64,000 nucleotides of DNA, from contig BNXY01000002.1 of assembly GCA_025999935.1 (NCBI GenBank), positions 52,806 through 116,805 of the forward strand, written 5' to 3'. The translations under genes and the position numbers were made by a program. Position 1 is the stretch's first letter, and every line of letters begins with the position of its first letter. Of this stretch, positions 7,613 through 16,107 are shown one piece after another. Source of the DNA: Bacteroidia bacterium. Lineage in GTDB: Bacteria; Bacteroidota; Bacteroidia; Bacteroidales; Azobacteroidaceae. A model generated the notes under the pieces. It did not search any database. It was not told where the DNA came from and was given only the letters and a program-made list of their open reading frames with translations.

Positions 7613-10600
7613 TCATTTATCTTCTCCGAAAATGCTTCCGTAACGATGGTATTCGTAGGCGATGCTTTGTTCTTTCAAATAATGCAGCAACTCCAAACGG
7701 CCTTCTATCAACGGTTTGTTGCTCGCAATATGCTTGCCGAGTTCCGCTGCTTTTTTGTAAATCGCATCCGACAAATCGCTTGTAACGGTACGAATCCGTT
7801 CGTATTTGTGCATTTCGTTGATAAATGCCGGCTCGTCTTGAATGATAACCGGGATGTCGAACAACAGCGCCGCTTCTTTCTTAATAGCAGCCAAATTTTT
7901 ATTATTGCCGGAAACGCTTACAAAGATAGGTGTTTTTACCGAGATTGCCGCCCATAAAACCAATTCAATATCAGACCAACTATCATTTTCCTGTACCCGA
8001 AATCCTACGCTTTTCAACGGCAAATAGCGGAAAGTGTTGGTTTCGCCGTAGATATGACTCACATCTACTTCTTGCGAAAATATTTTTTTCCACACTTCAT
8101 TGTAATTTTTTATTGCAAATTCTATGCGTTTACCTTCATTAGCAAGCGGTTTTTCGGTAAATGCTACAAAAGAAGAAACATAGTTCGGTCCACCGGCTTT
8201 GATGCCGCCACCGAATGCCGAGCGTTTCATTCCGCCGAACGGTTGACGGCGCACGATAGCGCCTGTAATTCCACGGTTGATATACAAGTTACCTGCCTCG
8301 ATACTGTTTTTCCAAAGCGTTTGTTCTTTTTCGTTCAAACTTTGCAAACCTGCCGTTAAGCCGTATTCCGATGAATTGGCGTATTCGATTCCCTGTTTCA
8401 AATCATCTATGCAAACCACTGACAACAATGGTGCAAACAATTCATTTTTAAATGTATAACTGCTTGGTTTCACGCCCCATTTCACGGTTGGTTTGAGAAT
8501 GTATTTCTTTTTATCAACAAATTCCGGAGCCACCAACCACGATTCGCCTTCTTCCGGATGTTCGATGGCGTATTGTAGTTTTTCGTTGTTATTGTCAATC
8601 ATCGGGCCAACGTAATTCATCGTATCCCAAACACTTCCGGTGCGCAGACTGGTAACGGCATCTTTTAATTTCGATTTGAATGATTCATCGTTGTAGGTTT
8701 TCTTGTCCACCAACAAGAGCGAGCAAGCCGAACATTTTTGTCCTGCATTGCTGAACGCCGATGAAACCACATTCAGGATGGCATGATCCTGGTCGGCATT
8801 TGCGGTCACGATAATCGCATTTTTTCCACCGGTTTCCGCCGATAATGGCGTGCGCGGACTGTTTTCCAACAATCGGAAAGCCGTGTCGGTTCCGCCGGTC
8901 AGAATCACGTGCTTGACAGACGGATGTGCCGTCAGATAGCTCAACGAGTTGCGGTCAGCGGTACAAACCACCTGCAAGGCATCTTTCGGAACGCCGGCAT
9001 CCCAGAAACATTTCGCAAATTCCCAAGCAACCGGTAAAGCCACTGTGGCCGGTTTCAGAATCACGGTATTACCGCCAGCAAGCGCTGAAGCTACGCCGCC
9101 CACCGGAATGGCCAAAGGAAAATTCCAAGGCGGAATGACTAAAATAATGCCTTTCGGTTTATAGGAAACCGTTTCCAAATCCTCAAAAGTTTTCATGGAT
9201 ACCGGATAGAAACGGCAGAAGTCGATGGCTTCCGAAACTTCTACATCGCCTTCGGTAAAGGTTTTTCCGGTAATGGCCGACATACAGCCGATTAAATCGC
9301 CGCGTTTATTGGCGAGATTTTCAGCCACTTTGTGCAGGATTTCGTTGCGTTTTTTGAGCGGTGTTTTCCGCCATTCGGACGCATCTTTTTCAGCAAGTTC
9401 GATAATTTCTTTCACTTGTTCCACAGTCGATAAATTAGCCTCGCAGAAAACAACCTCATCGTTGCGGCTGCGATCGTGATATAGTTTTTTATGTTCGGTA
9501 ATCACTTCTTTATCGCCAATTTGAACCGGAACAATGAAGTTTTTTTCATTAACGGTTGTTCCCCATTTCTTCAAGATATTCAAAGCCCATTCGCGGTTTT
9601 GCGGCAAATCCAAATCGGTATCGGGTTCGTTGGCAAAAGTGTTGATGTCTTTTACCGGAACAGTTTTTTTGTTCCGGTCTTGTGTGCGGTAGGGGATTGT
9701 ATTGACCGTATCTTTCAGTTTGTATGCTTCAAGGAATTGGTTCGCCAAGAAATTCCATTGCGGACTATCTAATTTCAAAGCAAAAGAATAACTCAGGAAA
9801 TTGTCTTTTCCCGTATTTTCGTCCAAACGGCGCACGAGGTAGGAAATGGCGTTCAGGAAGTGGTTGGACTTGACAACCGGGGTGTAAAGGATGATTTGCT
9901 TTTGCAATTTCCGCATCACGCGCGGGAGGTTGTTCGCCATTCCTTCGAGCATTTCGAAAGTGACATACTCCGTTACTCCGTTTTTTTCCGCCAGCAAGTG
10001 GGCGTAAGCGATGCTGAAAAAATTGTGGGAAGCCACGCCGATACGCAAAGCTTGGGCATTTTCGGGTAATAAAGCCGTATCCAAGATGTGCAGGTAATTA
10101 GCATCGACTTCCACTTTGGACGGATAAACCGGAACCGGCCAGCCCCGCAGCGAAGAAACGATGCTTTCCATTTGCAAATTAGCGCCTTTTACCAAACGCA
10201 TTTTCAGCGGAGCGCCGCCTTCGGCAACTCGTTTTTTTGCAAATTCGAGCAAGCGTTTTTGCAATTCGGAGGCATCCGGCAGATAAGCCTGAATTACGAT
10301 TCCAGCCGTGTAATTCTTAAATTCGGGACGGCTCATTACTTCCGTAAATACTTCAAATGTCAGTTCCGCATCTTTATATTCCTCCATGTCGAGGTTGACG
10401 AATTTGGAAGATTTATTACCGTTGTGGTCGGTGTAGGGGTGGTCGATGGCTTTTTGATAAACGGCGGCCACCATATCGCAGAGTTCTTTTTTGTTTTGTT
10501 CGTAACTCAAAGCGTGGATTTGTGCATAAATACCTGATAATTTGATGGATATATAATTAATATCCGGTTCTTCCAGCGCTTCAAGATAATGTTTGTATCG

Positions 10601-11074
10601 GTTGTTGGCTTCTCCGTCGCCCAATACGACTTCGCCAAGCAGGTTGACGTTTTGTCCGATATTGCTTTTCCAACGTCCTTCGAGGTGTTTGGTCAATTTG
10701 GGACGTTCTTCCGCAATAATGATTTTGTTCGTTTCCTGACGAAGTTTCAATTTAAAAATGGGCATTGCAATGTCCGGAAACAAAAATCCGCCTGCCAGAT
10801 AAGCCCTAATCAGCAACCGGTCGAACGGCTGGAAGAAATCGGGAATCCCGTATTCCTTAATAATTTGCCGAACGCGCTTGTTCAGTTTGCCGTTGTCGCG
10901 GATTTGCGATGATTCGTCCAACATGCGCGAAAGGAATGTTTTATATTCCGGGGTTTGTACTAAGGATGCGAATTTTTTCTGTTCTCTCACTTCATCCGGG
11001 GTTAGCTCTGAATCAGCCTTTTGCAGGAAATTCTTTGCCCATTCAATTACTTCAGTAGTGGTAATTTGTGTCAT
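7613..11074 (-). CDS. putA: Bifunctional proline dehydrogenase / L-glutamate gamma-semialdehyde dehydrogenase
   Basis: A 1153-residue PutA-type enzyme oxidising proline to glutamate. The FAD-dependent proline dehydrogenase barrel occupies about residues 80-450 (EDPDINYISIKLSGI-like region, 'PLKMRLVKGANLQMES', 'IAYAHLLAEKNG'). The NAD-dependent P5C dehydrogenase covers about 540-1010, with 'IILVIPPWNFPLAIP', Glu747 in ETGGKNAI and catalytic Cys781 in NAGQKCSAC. The last ~140 residues are an extra C-terminal domain. There is no DNA-binding N-terminal domain, so it is not the autoregulatory trifunctional kind. A -7 element in the minus direction lies at 11100-11107, 26 bases before the start. 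Confidence 0.95.
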   Translation of the reverse strand: MTQITTTEVIEWAKNFLQKADSELTPDEVREQKKFASLVQTPEYKTFLSRMLDESSQIRDNGKLNKRVRQIIKEYGIPDFFQPFDRLLIRAYLAGGFLFPDIAMPIFKLKLRQETNKIIIAEERPKLTKHLEGRWKSNIGQNVNLLGEVVLGDGEANNRYKHYLEALEEPDINYISIKLSGIYAQIHALSYEQNKKELCDMVAAVYQKAIDHPYTDHNGNKSSKFVNLDMEEYKDAELTFEVFTEVMSRPEFKNYTAGIVIQAYLPDASELQKRLLEFAKKRVAEGGAPLKMRLVKGANLQMESIVSSLRGWPVPVYPSKVEVDANYLHILDTALLPENAQALRIGVASHNFFSIAYAHLLAEKNGVTEYVTFEMLEGMANNLPRVMRKLQKQIILYTPVVKSNHFLNAISYLVRRLDENTGKDNFLSYSFALKLDSPQWNFLANQFLEAYKLKDTVNTIPYRTQDRNKKTVPVKDINTFANEPDTDLDLPQNREWALNILKKWGTTVNEKNFIVPVQIGDKEVITEHKKLYHDRSRNDEVVFCEANLSTVEQVKEIIELAEKDASEWRKTPLKKRNEILHKVAENLANKRGDLIGCMSAITGKTFTEGDVEVSEAIDFCRFYPVSMKTFEDLETVSYKPKGIILVIPPWNFPLAIPVGGVASALAGGNTVILKPATVALPVAWEFAKCFWDAGVPKDALQVVCTADRNSLSYLTAHPSVKHVILTGGTDTAFRLLENSPRTPLSAETGGKNAIIVTANADQDHAILNVVSSAFSNAGQKCSACSLLLVDKKTYNDESFKSKLKDAVTSLRTGSVWDTMNYVGPMIDNNNEKLQYAIEHPEEGESWLVAPEFVDKKKYILKPTVKWGVKPSSYTFKNELFAPLLSVVCIDDLKQGIEYANSSEYGLTAGLQSLNEKEQTLWKNSIEAGNLYINRGITGAIVRRQPFGGMKRSAFGGGIKAGGPNYVSSFVAFTEKPLANEGKRIEFAIKNYNEVWKKIFSQEVDVSHIYGETNTFRYLPLKSVGFRVQENDSWSDIELVLWAAISVKTPIFVSVSGNNKNLAAIKKEAALLFDIPVIIQDEPAFINEMHKYERIRTVTSDLSDAIYKKAAELGKHIASNKPLIEGRLELLHYLKEQSIAYEYHRYGSIFGEDK

Positions 11075-11099
11075 GATATTTTTTTAAAATTTTCGAGCA

Positions 11100-11107
11100 C
11101 AAAATTA
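11100..11107 (-). promoter_or_regulatory. -7 element of the putA promoter
   Basis: CAAAATTA on the plus strand is TAATTTTG on the coding strand, matching TAnnTTTG. It lies 26 bases upstream of the putA start. I see no convincing TTTG at the -33 position. Confidence 0.45.
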
Positions 11108-11170
11108 GCAAAAAAATCATTTCTATTTGAATTTTTTGAAAAATATTTTGTTTATAAAAAAAACTATTTA

Positions 11171-11577
11171 TATATTTGCGAAAGACGGAACGTTAATATC
11201 GCCTGTATATTTAACGCACATTACCAGAACAAATGGAGAAGAAATAACATTGACTTATACCCAAAGCAAAGTATAAACAGGCTTCAAAATGGAGTGGCTA
11301 CTCATTGTGCAACGATATGCTACGCTTTGCTTCTTTTTATCTGCTATTTGTCTAAGGAGTAAAATCCTCGTTTGTAAAGATAATTATAAAGAAAGCGAAA
11401 TGTTCTAAATAATATAAATATGATTATATAAATAAAAATTATAAAATAAAATGATGTAAATATTTGCATAATTAAAATAAAATGATTTACTTTGCAGCGT
11501 CAAATTTGAAGATAGAGTAAATTACAGAGAGAAAATTTTAGGTATTAGATTATTTATGTATTTAAAAAGGTAAAAAA
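11171..11577. other. AT-rich intergenic region between putA and the porin gene
   Basis: About 400 bases without a gene I can support. TATATTTG at 11171-11178 fits a plus-strand -7 element, which would give the porin gene a long leader. The stretch 11380-11570 is almost all A and T. A short open frame starts at ATG 11290 (MEWLLIVQRYATLCFF...), but it has no recognisable family, codon bias or leader-peptide character. Confidence 0.4.
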
Positions 11578-12282
11578 ATGAAAAAAATTATTGTTGCAGT
11601 TATTGTATTGGTATTTACATTGGGAGCTAAGGCTCAAGAAGAAAGCGGTTTGAAATTTTCCGTAGGCGCTGATTTGGTTAGTTCTTACGTTTGGCGCGGC
11701 GCCTTAGGCTCCGGTGCAAGTATTCAACCCTCGGCCGGTTTGGAAATCGGCGGTTTTTCTCTATCGGCATGGGGAAGTACCGATATTACTTTAGGTCTTT
11801 ATAAAGAAGTCGATTTTACGGCGGCCTATTCGATTGGCGGTCTTTCATTGGCGGTAACCGATTATTGGTGGGAAGGCGAAGGCGAATTCAAGTATTTTAA
11901 TTATAAGAAAGAAACAACCGACCATCTTTGGGAGGCTACCGTAGGATATACTTTACCCACGGAATCATTCCCTTTGTCGTTGACTGTGAATACGTTCTTT
12001 GCAGGCGCCGATGCCTTGAAAGCCAAAAACGGCAAAAGGGCTTATTCTACTTATATTGAAGCAAATCTTCCGTTTTCGGTTAAAGAGATAGGTTTGGAAG
12101 CCGCGCTGGCTTTAACTCCGGGCGAAAGTATCTATGCCTCCAAAGCTTCTGTCGTAAATTTAAGTTTGAAAGCCGGTAAAGAAATCAAGATAACCGATAG
12201 TTTTTCTATGCCGGTGTTCGGACAAATCATTGTCAATCCGCGTTCCGAAGGTATCTTTTTTGTCTTTGGCGTAAGTTTATAA
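11578..12282 (+). CDS. TorF-like putative porin, outer membrane beta-barrel
   Basis: A 234-residue protein with a cleavable signal (TLGAKA-QE). The mature part opens with 'FSVGADLVSSYVWRG', the start pattern of the TorF/gcw_chp family of small predicted outer-membrane barrels. It continues as alternating amphipathic strands rich in aromatic girdle residues and ends in '...IFFVFGVSL', a hydrophobic C-terminal strand. The family is often found beside nitrogen metabolism or transport genes. Here the next gene is glutamine synthetase, which has its own promoter. The substrate is unknown. Confidence 0.7.
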   Translation: MKKIIVAVIVLVFTLGAKAQEESGLKFSVGADLVSSYVWRGALGSGASIQPSAGLEIGGFSLSAWGSTDITLGLYKEVDFTAAYSIGGLSLAVTDYWWEGEGEFKYFNYKKETTDHLWEATVGYTLPTESFPLSLTVNTFFAGADALKAKNGKRAYSTYIEANLPFSVKEIGLEAALALTPGESIYASKASVVNLSLKAGKEIKITDSFSMPVFGQIIVNPRSEGIFFVFGVSL

Positions 12283-12389
12283 AAAAAATAACTCCGAGTT
12301 AATCGTACATTCTGAAACGCATTAACAATAACCTTATGCTTCTTGTACAAAAAAAACGCTATTGTTGATGTTAAAGAATGTCGATTAAC

Positions 12390-12420
12390 TTGGTTGTTTG
12401 AAAAAAAAGATGTACATTTG
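12390..12420 (+). promoter_or_regulatory. Promoter for glutamine synthetase III
   Basis: TACATTTG at 12413-12420 matches the -7 element TAnnTTTG, with TTG at 12390-12392 twenty bases upstream. The transcript would carry an AT-rich leader of about 110 bases before the start codon at 12537, and no secondary structure stands out there. Confidence 0.5.
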
Positions 12421-12536
12421 CACCGGCCTATTTGAATATATTGCAAATTATTTTTTATAAAAAATAATAAAATAACATTAAAATAAAATAAATAGAAACA
12501 AAATAATATTTAATCACTTCAAAAAACAAGAAGAAA

Positions 12537-14732
12537 ATGTCAAGTTTAAGATTTAAAGCAGTTGAAGAAGCCTTTAAGAAAAAAGCAGTAGCCGTTTCGG
12601 CACCCGGATTATTAACTTCCGACTATTATGGAAGTAATGTTTTCAACAAAGAACAGATGTCCAAGTATCTTTCAAAGGAAACCCTTGGGGAACTTACAGA
12701 TGTTATTGAAAAAGGAGAAACGCTGAATCGTGATTTAGCCAATCATGTGGCTGCCGGAATGAAAATGTGGGCGATAGAAAGAGGCGCGACCCATTACACG
12801 CACTGGTTTCAACCTTTAACAGAAGGAACCGCCGAAAAGCACGACTCTTTTATTGAATACACAGGTGCTCCCGGAAGTCCGATTATTGAAGAATTTTCCG
12901 GAAAATTGTTGGCTCAGGCAGAACCCGACGCCTCCTCTTTCCCAAGCGGCGGGATTCGCAACACATTCGAGGCGCGTGGTTATACGGCGTGGGATCCTTC
13001 TTCTCCGGCATTTCTCGTTGATGATACCCTTTGTATTCCTACCGTTTTCATCTCTTATACCGGAGAAGCTTTGGATTATAAAACACCTCTGTTGAAGTCG
13101 TTAAATGCTGTGGATAAAGCGGCTACAGAAGTTTGTCATTATTTCGATCCGTCCGTAAAAAAAGTGTTTTCTTATTTGGGATGGGAACAAGAATATTTCT
13201 TGGTGGATGATGGACTTTATGCAACCCGTCCCGATTTGGTATTGACCGGACGTACTTTGCTGGGTCATGAATCCGCTAAAAACCAACAGTTGGAAGACCA
13301 TTATTTCGGTTCGATACCTACCCGCGTACAAGCTTACATGAAGGATTTGGAATTTGAAGGATACAAATACGGCATTCCATTGAAAACCCGCCACAACGAA
13401 GTGGCTCCCAACCAATTCGAGTTGGCTCCGATTTTTGGAGAAACCAATCTTTCGGTTGACCAGAACTTGTTGATTATGTCGCTGATGAAAAAAATCGCCC
13501 GCCGGCATAATTTCCGTTTGTTGTTGCACGAAAAACCCTTTGCCGGAATCAACGGTTCAGGCAAACACAACAACTGGTCGCTCGGAACAGATACCGGCGT
13601 AGGGCTATTGACACCGGGAAAATCGCCGGAAGAAAACTTACAATTCATAACTTTCGTGGTAAATATATTGTTGGCGGTTTACAAAAACAACGCTTTGTTG
13701 AAAGCCTCTATCATGACAGCGCAAAACGCGCATCGTCTGGGTGCCAACGAAGCGCCTCCCGCCATCATTTCCGTATTCCTCGGAACCCAAGTTTCGTCCG
13801 TATTGGATAAATTGGAAAAGAGCGCCGCAGAAGAAGCGATCGTTATCGGCGCCAAACAACGGATGAAATTGGGTATTGCCAAATTGCCCGAAGTGCTTTT
13901 GGACAATACCGACCGCAACCGGACTTCTCCGTTTGCATTTACCGGTAATCGTTTTGAGTTCCGTGCAGTCGGTTCTTCGGCCAACTGTTCTTCCGCTATG
14001 ATTACTTTGAATGCAATTGTAGCCGCCCAATTGGTTGAATTTAAAAAAACGGTAGATGCTAAAATCGCCGCCGGTTCTTCCAAAGAAAAAGCCATTTTCG
14101 ATGTATTGAAAGAATATATCAGCCAATCTAAACCCATCCGTTTTGATGGTAACGGTTACAGTGACGAATGGAAAATAGAAGCCGAAAAACGCGGTTTGGA
14201 TTGCGAAACAAGTGTTCCGTTGATTATCGAAGCCTATACAAGTCCCGAATCTGTAAAATTATTCGAAAGCATTGGCGTTTTCACGGAAAGAGAATTACAT
14301 GCCCGCAACGAAGTGAAATGGGAAACTTACACGAAGAAAATCCAGATTGAAGCCCGTGTATTGGGCGATTTGATTATGAATCACATCATTCCTATCGCCA
14401 CGAAATATCAATCCGCATTGCTTGACAATGTTTACAAGATTTATCAAGTATACGACAAGGAAAAAGCCGCCAAGTTATCGGCGCACGACACGGGTATTAT
14501 CGAAGAAATCTCGGACAGAATATCCATTATCAAGTCTAAAACGGAAGCCTTGGTGGAAGCCCGCAAAATCGCGAATAAGATTGAAGACGAAAAAGAAAAA
14601 GCGATTGAATATCACGATAAAGTGGTACATTATTTCGACGAAATCCGTTACAATGTTGATAAATTGGAATTGATTATCGACGATGAATTGTGGACTTTGC
14701 CGAAATATCGCGAACTTTTGTTCATTCGATAA
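12537..14732 (+). CDS. glnN: Glutamine synthetase, type III
   Basis: A 731-residue GSIII, the large dodecameric glutamine synthetase typical of Bacteroidota and cyanobacteria, which condenses glutamate and ammonia using ATP. Seen motifs are 'HYTHWFQPLTEGTAEKHDSF', 'FEARGYTAWDPSSPAF', 'WEQEYFLVDD' (metal-binding Glu residues), 'HNEVAPNQFELAPIF', 'NGSGKHNNWSLGTD' and 'NRTSPFAFTGNRFEFRAVGS'. The C terminus (about 600-731) is helical and charged, as in other GSIII enzymes. The length is normal for the family. The gene stands alone, with a promoter upstream and a hairpin 40 bases after the stop. Confidence 0.97.
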   Translation: MSSLRFKAVEEAFKKKAVAVSAPGLLTSDYYGSNVFNKEQMSKYLSKETLGELTDVIEKGETLNRDLANHVAAGMKMWAIERGATHYTHWFQPLTEGTAEKHDSFIEYTGAPGSPIIEEFSGKLLAQAEPDASSFPSGGIRNTFEARGYTAWDPSSPAFLVDDTLCIPTVFISYTGEALDYKTPLLKSLNAVDKAATEVCHYFDPSVKKVFSYLGWEQEYFLVDDGLYATRPDLVLTGRTLLGHESAKNQQLEDHYFGSIPTRVQAYMKDLEFEGYKYGIPLKTRHNEVAPNQFELAPIFGETNLSVDQNLLIMSLMKKIARRHNFRLLLHEKPFAGINGSGKHNNWSLGTDTGVGLLTPGKSPEENLQFITFVVNILLAVYKNNALLKASIMTAQNAHRLGANEAPPAIISVFLGTQVSSVLDKLEKSAAEEAIVIGAKQRMKLGIAKLPEVLLDNTDRNRTSPFAFTGNRFEFRAVGSSANCSSAMITLNAIVAAQLVEFKKTVDAKIAAGSSKEKAIFDVLKEYISQSKPIRFDGNGYSDEWKIEAEKRGLDCETSVPLIIEAYTSPESVKLFESIGVFTERELHARNEVKWETYTKKIQIEARVLGDLIMNHIIPIATKYQSALLDNVYKIYQVYDKEKAAKLSAHDTGIIEEISDRISIIKSKTEALVEARKIANKIEDEKEKAIEYHDKVVHYFDEIRYNVDKLELIIDDELWTLPKYRELLFIR

Positions 14733-14772
14733 TTTTTGTTTATTTTTGCACAAAAATAAAACGATTTATAAT

Positions 14773-14805
14773 ACGGAATCCTCGAAAAAAAGCCGGGGAT
14801 TCCGT
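14773..14805 (+). terminator. Hairpin terminator after glnN
   Basis: The arms ACGGAATCCTCG (14773-14784) and CGGGGATTCCGT (14794-14805) pair over 12 positions with one G-U, leaving a 9-base A-rich loop. The trailing sequence is T-rich but interrupted. Confidence 0.65.
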
Positions 14806-14821
14806 TAATATTTCTAATCGC

Positions 14822-14943
14822 ATGAAAAAAGCATTATTATTATGGGTATTTCTTACCTTGGCCACCGTCATTATCGCAATAACCCATCCGTTGTGATGTG
14901 GAGTATCGGTAATGAAGTGCTTGGAATGGGAACTTTGAAATAG
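14822..14943 (+). pseudogene. Remnant of a GH2 glycosidase gene
   Basis: ATG 14822 opens a signal-like peptide (MKKALLLWVFLTLATVII) that stops at 14894-14896. In another frame, from 14875 to the TAG at 14941-14943, the sequence reads 'RNNPSVVMWSIGNEVLGMGT', which is the GH2 beta-galactosidase motif around the acid/base glutamate (NE). Signal and active-site motif are normally some 400 residues apart, so this is a gene reduced by large internal deletion to about 120 bases. It lies just upstream of the aromatic operon promoter. Confidence 0.7.
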
Positions 14944-15016
14944 GGTTCAATCATGTTGAACGGGATTAAACCGAATTTGGTATCCATCGCCACCTCAAAA
15001 AAATATTACATTTTTT

Positions 15017-15046
15017 TTTGTATTATAAAAAAAAGTATTACTTTTG
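15017..15046 (+). promoter_or_regulatory. Promoter of the aromatic amino acid operon
   Basis: TTTG at 15017-15020 and TACTTTTG at 15039-15046, separated by 18 bases, match the Bacteroidota -33/-7 pair. Transcription should start near 15053, about 20 bases before the leader peptide and 180 bases before pheA. Confidence 0.7.
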
Positions 15047-15074
15047 TAGCGGAATTTTTAACAATCCGAAATTA

Positions 15075-15149
15075 ATGAACCGATTTTATTTTACATATTC
15101 TTTCTTTTATTTTTACTTCTGGCAAAAAGTAAGACAGGATTTTGTATGA
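15075..15149 (+). CDS. Aromatic-rich leader peptide of the pheA operon
   Basis: A 24-codon frame, ATG 15075 to TGA 15147-15149. Twelve of its 24 residues are aromatic: Phe at 4, 6, 10, 11, 13, 15 and 23, Tyr at 5, 8, 12 and 14, and Trp at 16. The dense run is residues 4-16 (FYFTYSFFYFYFW). The operon downstream makes phenylalanine and tyrosine, so this is the composition expected of an attenuation leader peptide. The last five codons (15132-15146) overlap the 5' arm of the antiterminator helix, so ribosome position can decide the RNA fold. There is no Shine-Dalgarno sequence, as for most genes here. The reading is inferred from composition and arrangement. Confidence 0.85.
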   Translation: MNRFYFTYSFFYFYFWQKVRQDFV

Positions 15150-15195
15150 TAAAAATAAACAAAAAAAGAATACAAATAAAATATAAAATCCTGTC
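15133..15195 (+). promoter_or_regulatory. Antiterminator helix of the pheA-operon attenuator
   Basis: Bases 15133-15147 pair with 15181-15195 over 15 consecutive positions (core GACAGGATTTT with AAAATCCTGTC; one G-U). The 33-base loop is A-rich. The 3' arm is the same stretch that forms the 5' arm of the terminator, so the two structures exclude each other. A ribosome stalled on the Phe/Tyr/Trp codons (up to 15122) leaves the 5' arm free and allows this helix. A ribosome reaching the stop codon at 15147 covers the arm and allows the terminator. Confidence 0.82.
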
Positions 15196-15217
15196 AGAAA
15201 TGATGGGATTTTTTTTT
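15185..15217 (+). terminator. Attenuator terminator upstream of pheA
   Basis: Arms 15185-15196 and 15201-15212 pair over 12 positions (two wobble pairs) around a GAAA tetraloop, and the T tract runs from 15209 to 15217. The pheA start codon is 17 bases beyond it, so the terminator lies wholly within the operon leader. Confidence 0.85.
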
Positions 15218-15234
15218 GAAATTAATTTAGACAA

Positions 15235-16089
15235 ATGAAAACAATTGCTATTCAGGGAGTAAAAGGCGCTTATCATGAAATTGCCGCCCGTATGTATTTC
15301 AAAGAGAATAGGGGAGAGGATATCGAAATTCTCCCTTGTAACCAGTTCAAAGACGTGATTGCCGCCGTTAAGAAAGACCCGAATATCATCGGGATTATGG
15401 CTATTGAAAACACCATTGCCGGCAGTTTGCTGCAAAACCACGAATTAATCCGCGAAAGCGATTTGGTGGTTATCGGTGAACAGAAAATACGCATCTCCCA
15501 TAGTTTTGCCGCACTTCCGGACGAATCGCTCGAAACAATAACCGAAGTAAATTCGCATCCGATTGCCTTGATGCAGTGCGCCGATTACCTAAAAACTTTA
15601 CCATCCGCTAAAGTCGTGGAAGAAGAAGATACTGCTCTTAGCGCCAAGCTGATATCCGAAAAAAATCTGAAAGGCCATGCCGCTATTTGTAGTAAATACG
15701 CCGCCGAATTATATGGTTTGAAAGTGTTGGACGAAGGCATTGAAACCAACAAACGCAATTTTACCCGTTTCTTGTTAATCGCTAACCGGTGGTTGGCCGA
15801 AGAATTGGTTAAGGATTCGGACAATAGCAAATCGTCGGTTGTTTTTACCCTTCCGCATACCGAAGGAAGTTTGTCTAAAGTATTGGCTATCTTGTCTTTC
15901 TACGATGTAAATTTAACTAAAATTCAATCGCTTCCGATTCTGGGACGTGAATGGGAATACCTTTTTTACGTGGACTTGACTTTCAACAACTTATTGAAAT
16001 ACAAACAAGGTTTGGATGCCATCCGCCCTTTAACAAAGGATTTCAAGATTTTGGGAGAATACAAAGAGAATAACAATACAAACGTATAA
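15235..16089 (+). CDS. pheA: Prephenate dehydratase
   Basis: A 284-residue monofunctional prephenate dehydratase, which converts prephenate to phenylpyruvate for phenylalanine synthesis. The catalytic domain (about 1-185) has the opening 'IQGVKGAYHEIAA' and 'MAIENTIAGSLLQNHELI', and near residue 180 'NKRNFTRFLLI', the family TRF motif. An ACT domain follows (about 198-275, 'SSVVFTLPHTEGSLSKVLAI' and 'IQSLPILGREWEYLFYVDL', the ESRP-like region that binds phenylalanine), so the enzyme is probably also feedback-inhibited. First gene of a four-gene operon, 17 bases after the attenuator terminator and 18 bases before the aminotransferase. Confidence 0.95.
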   Translation: MKTIAIQGVKGAYHEIAARMYFKENRGEDIEILPCNQFKDVIAAVKKDPNIIGIMAIENTIAGSLLQNHELIRESDLVVIGEQKIRISHSFAALPDESLETITEVNSHPIALMQCADYLKTLPSAKVVEEEDTALSAKLISEKNLKGHAAICSKYAAELYGLKVLDEGIETNKRNFTRFLLIANRWLAEELVKDSDNSKSSVVFTLPHTEGSLSKVLAILSFYDVNLTKIQSLPILGREWEYLFYVDLTFNNLLKYKQGLDAIRPLTKDFKILGEYKENNNTNV

Positions 16090-16107
16090 TTTTCAAATTC
16101 GTTTTAT

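Noticed and set aside
11290..11406. Short open frame before the porin gene as a leader peptide
   Set aside because: No biased codon run, no alternative helices and no terminator follow it.
15133..15195. Inverted repeat as the ends of a small transposon
   Set aside because: The arms enclose only 33 bases, there is no target duplication, and the 3' arm is shared with a terminator behind an aromatic leader peptide.
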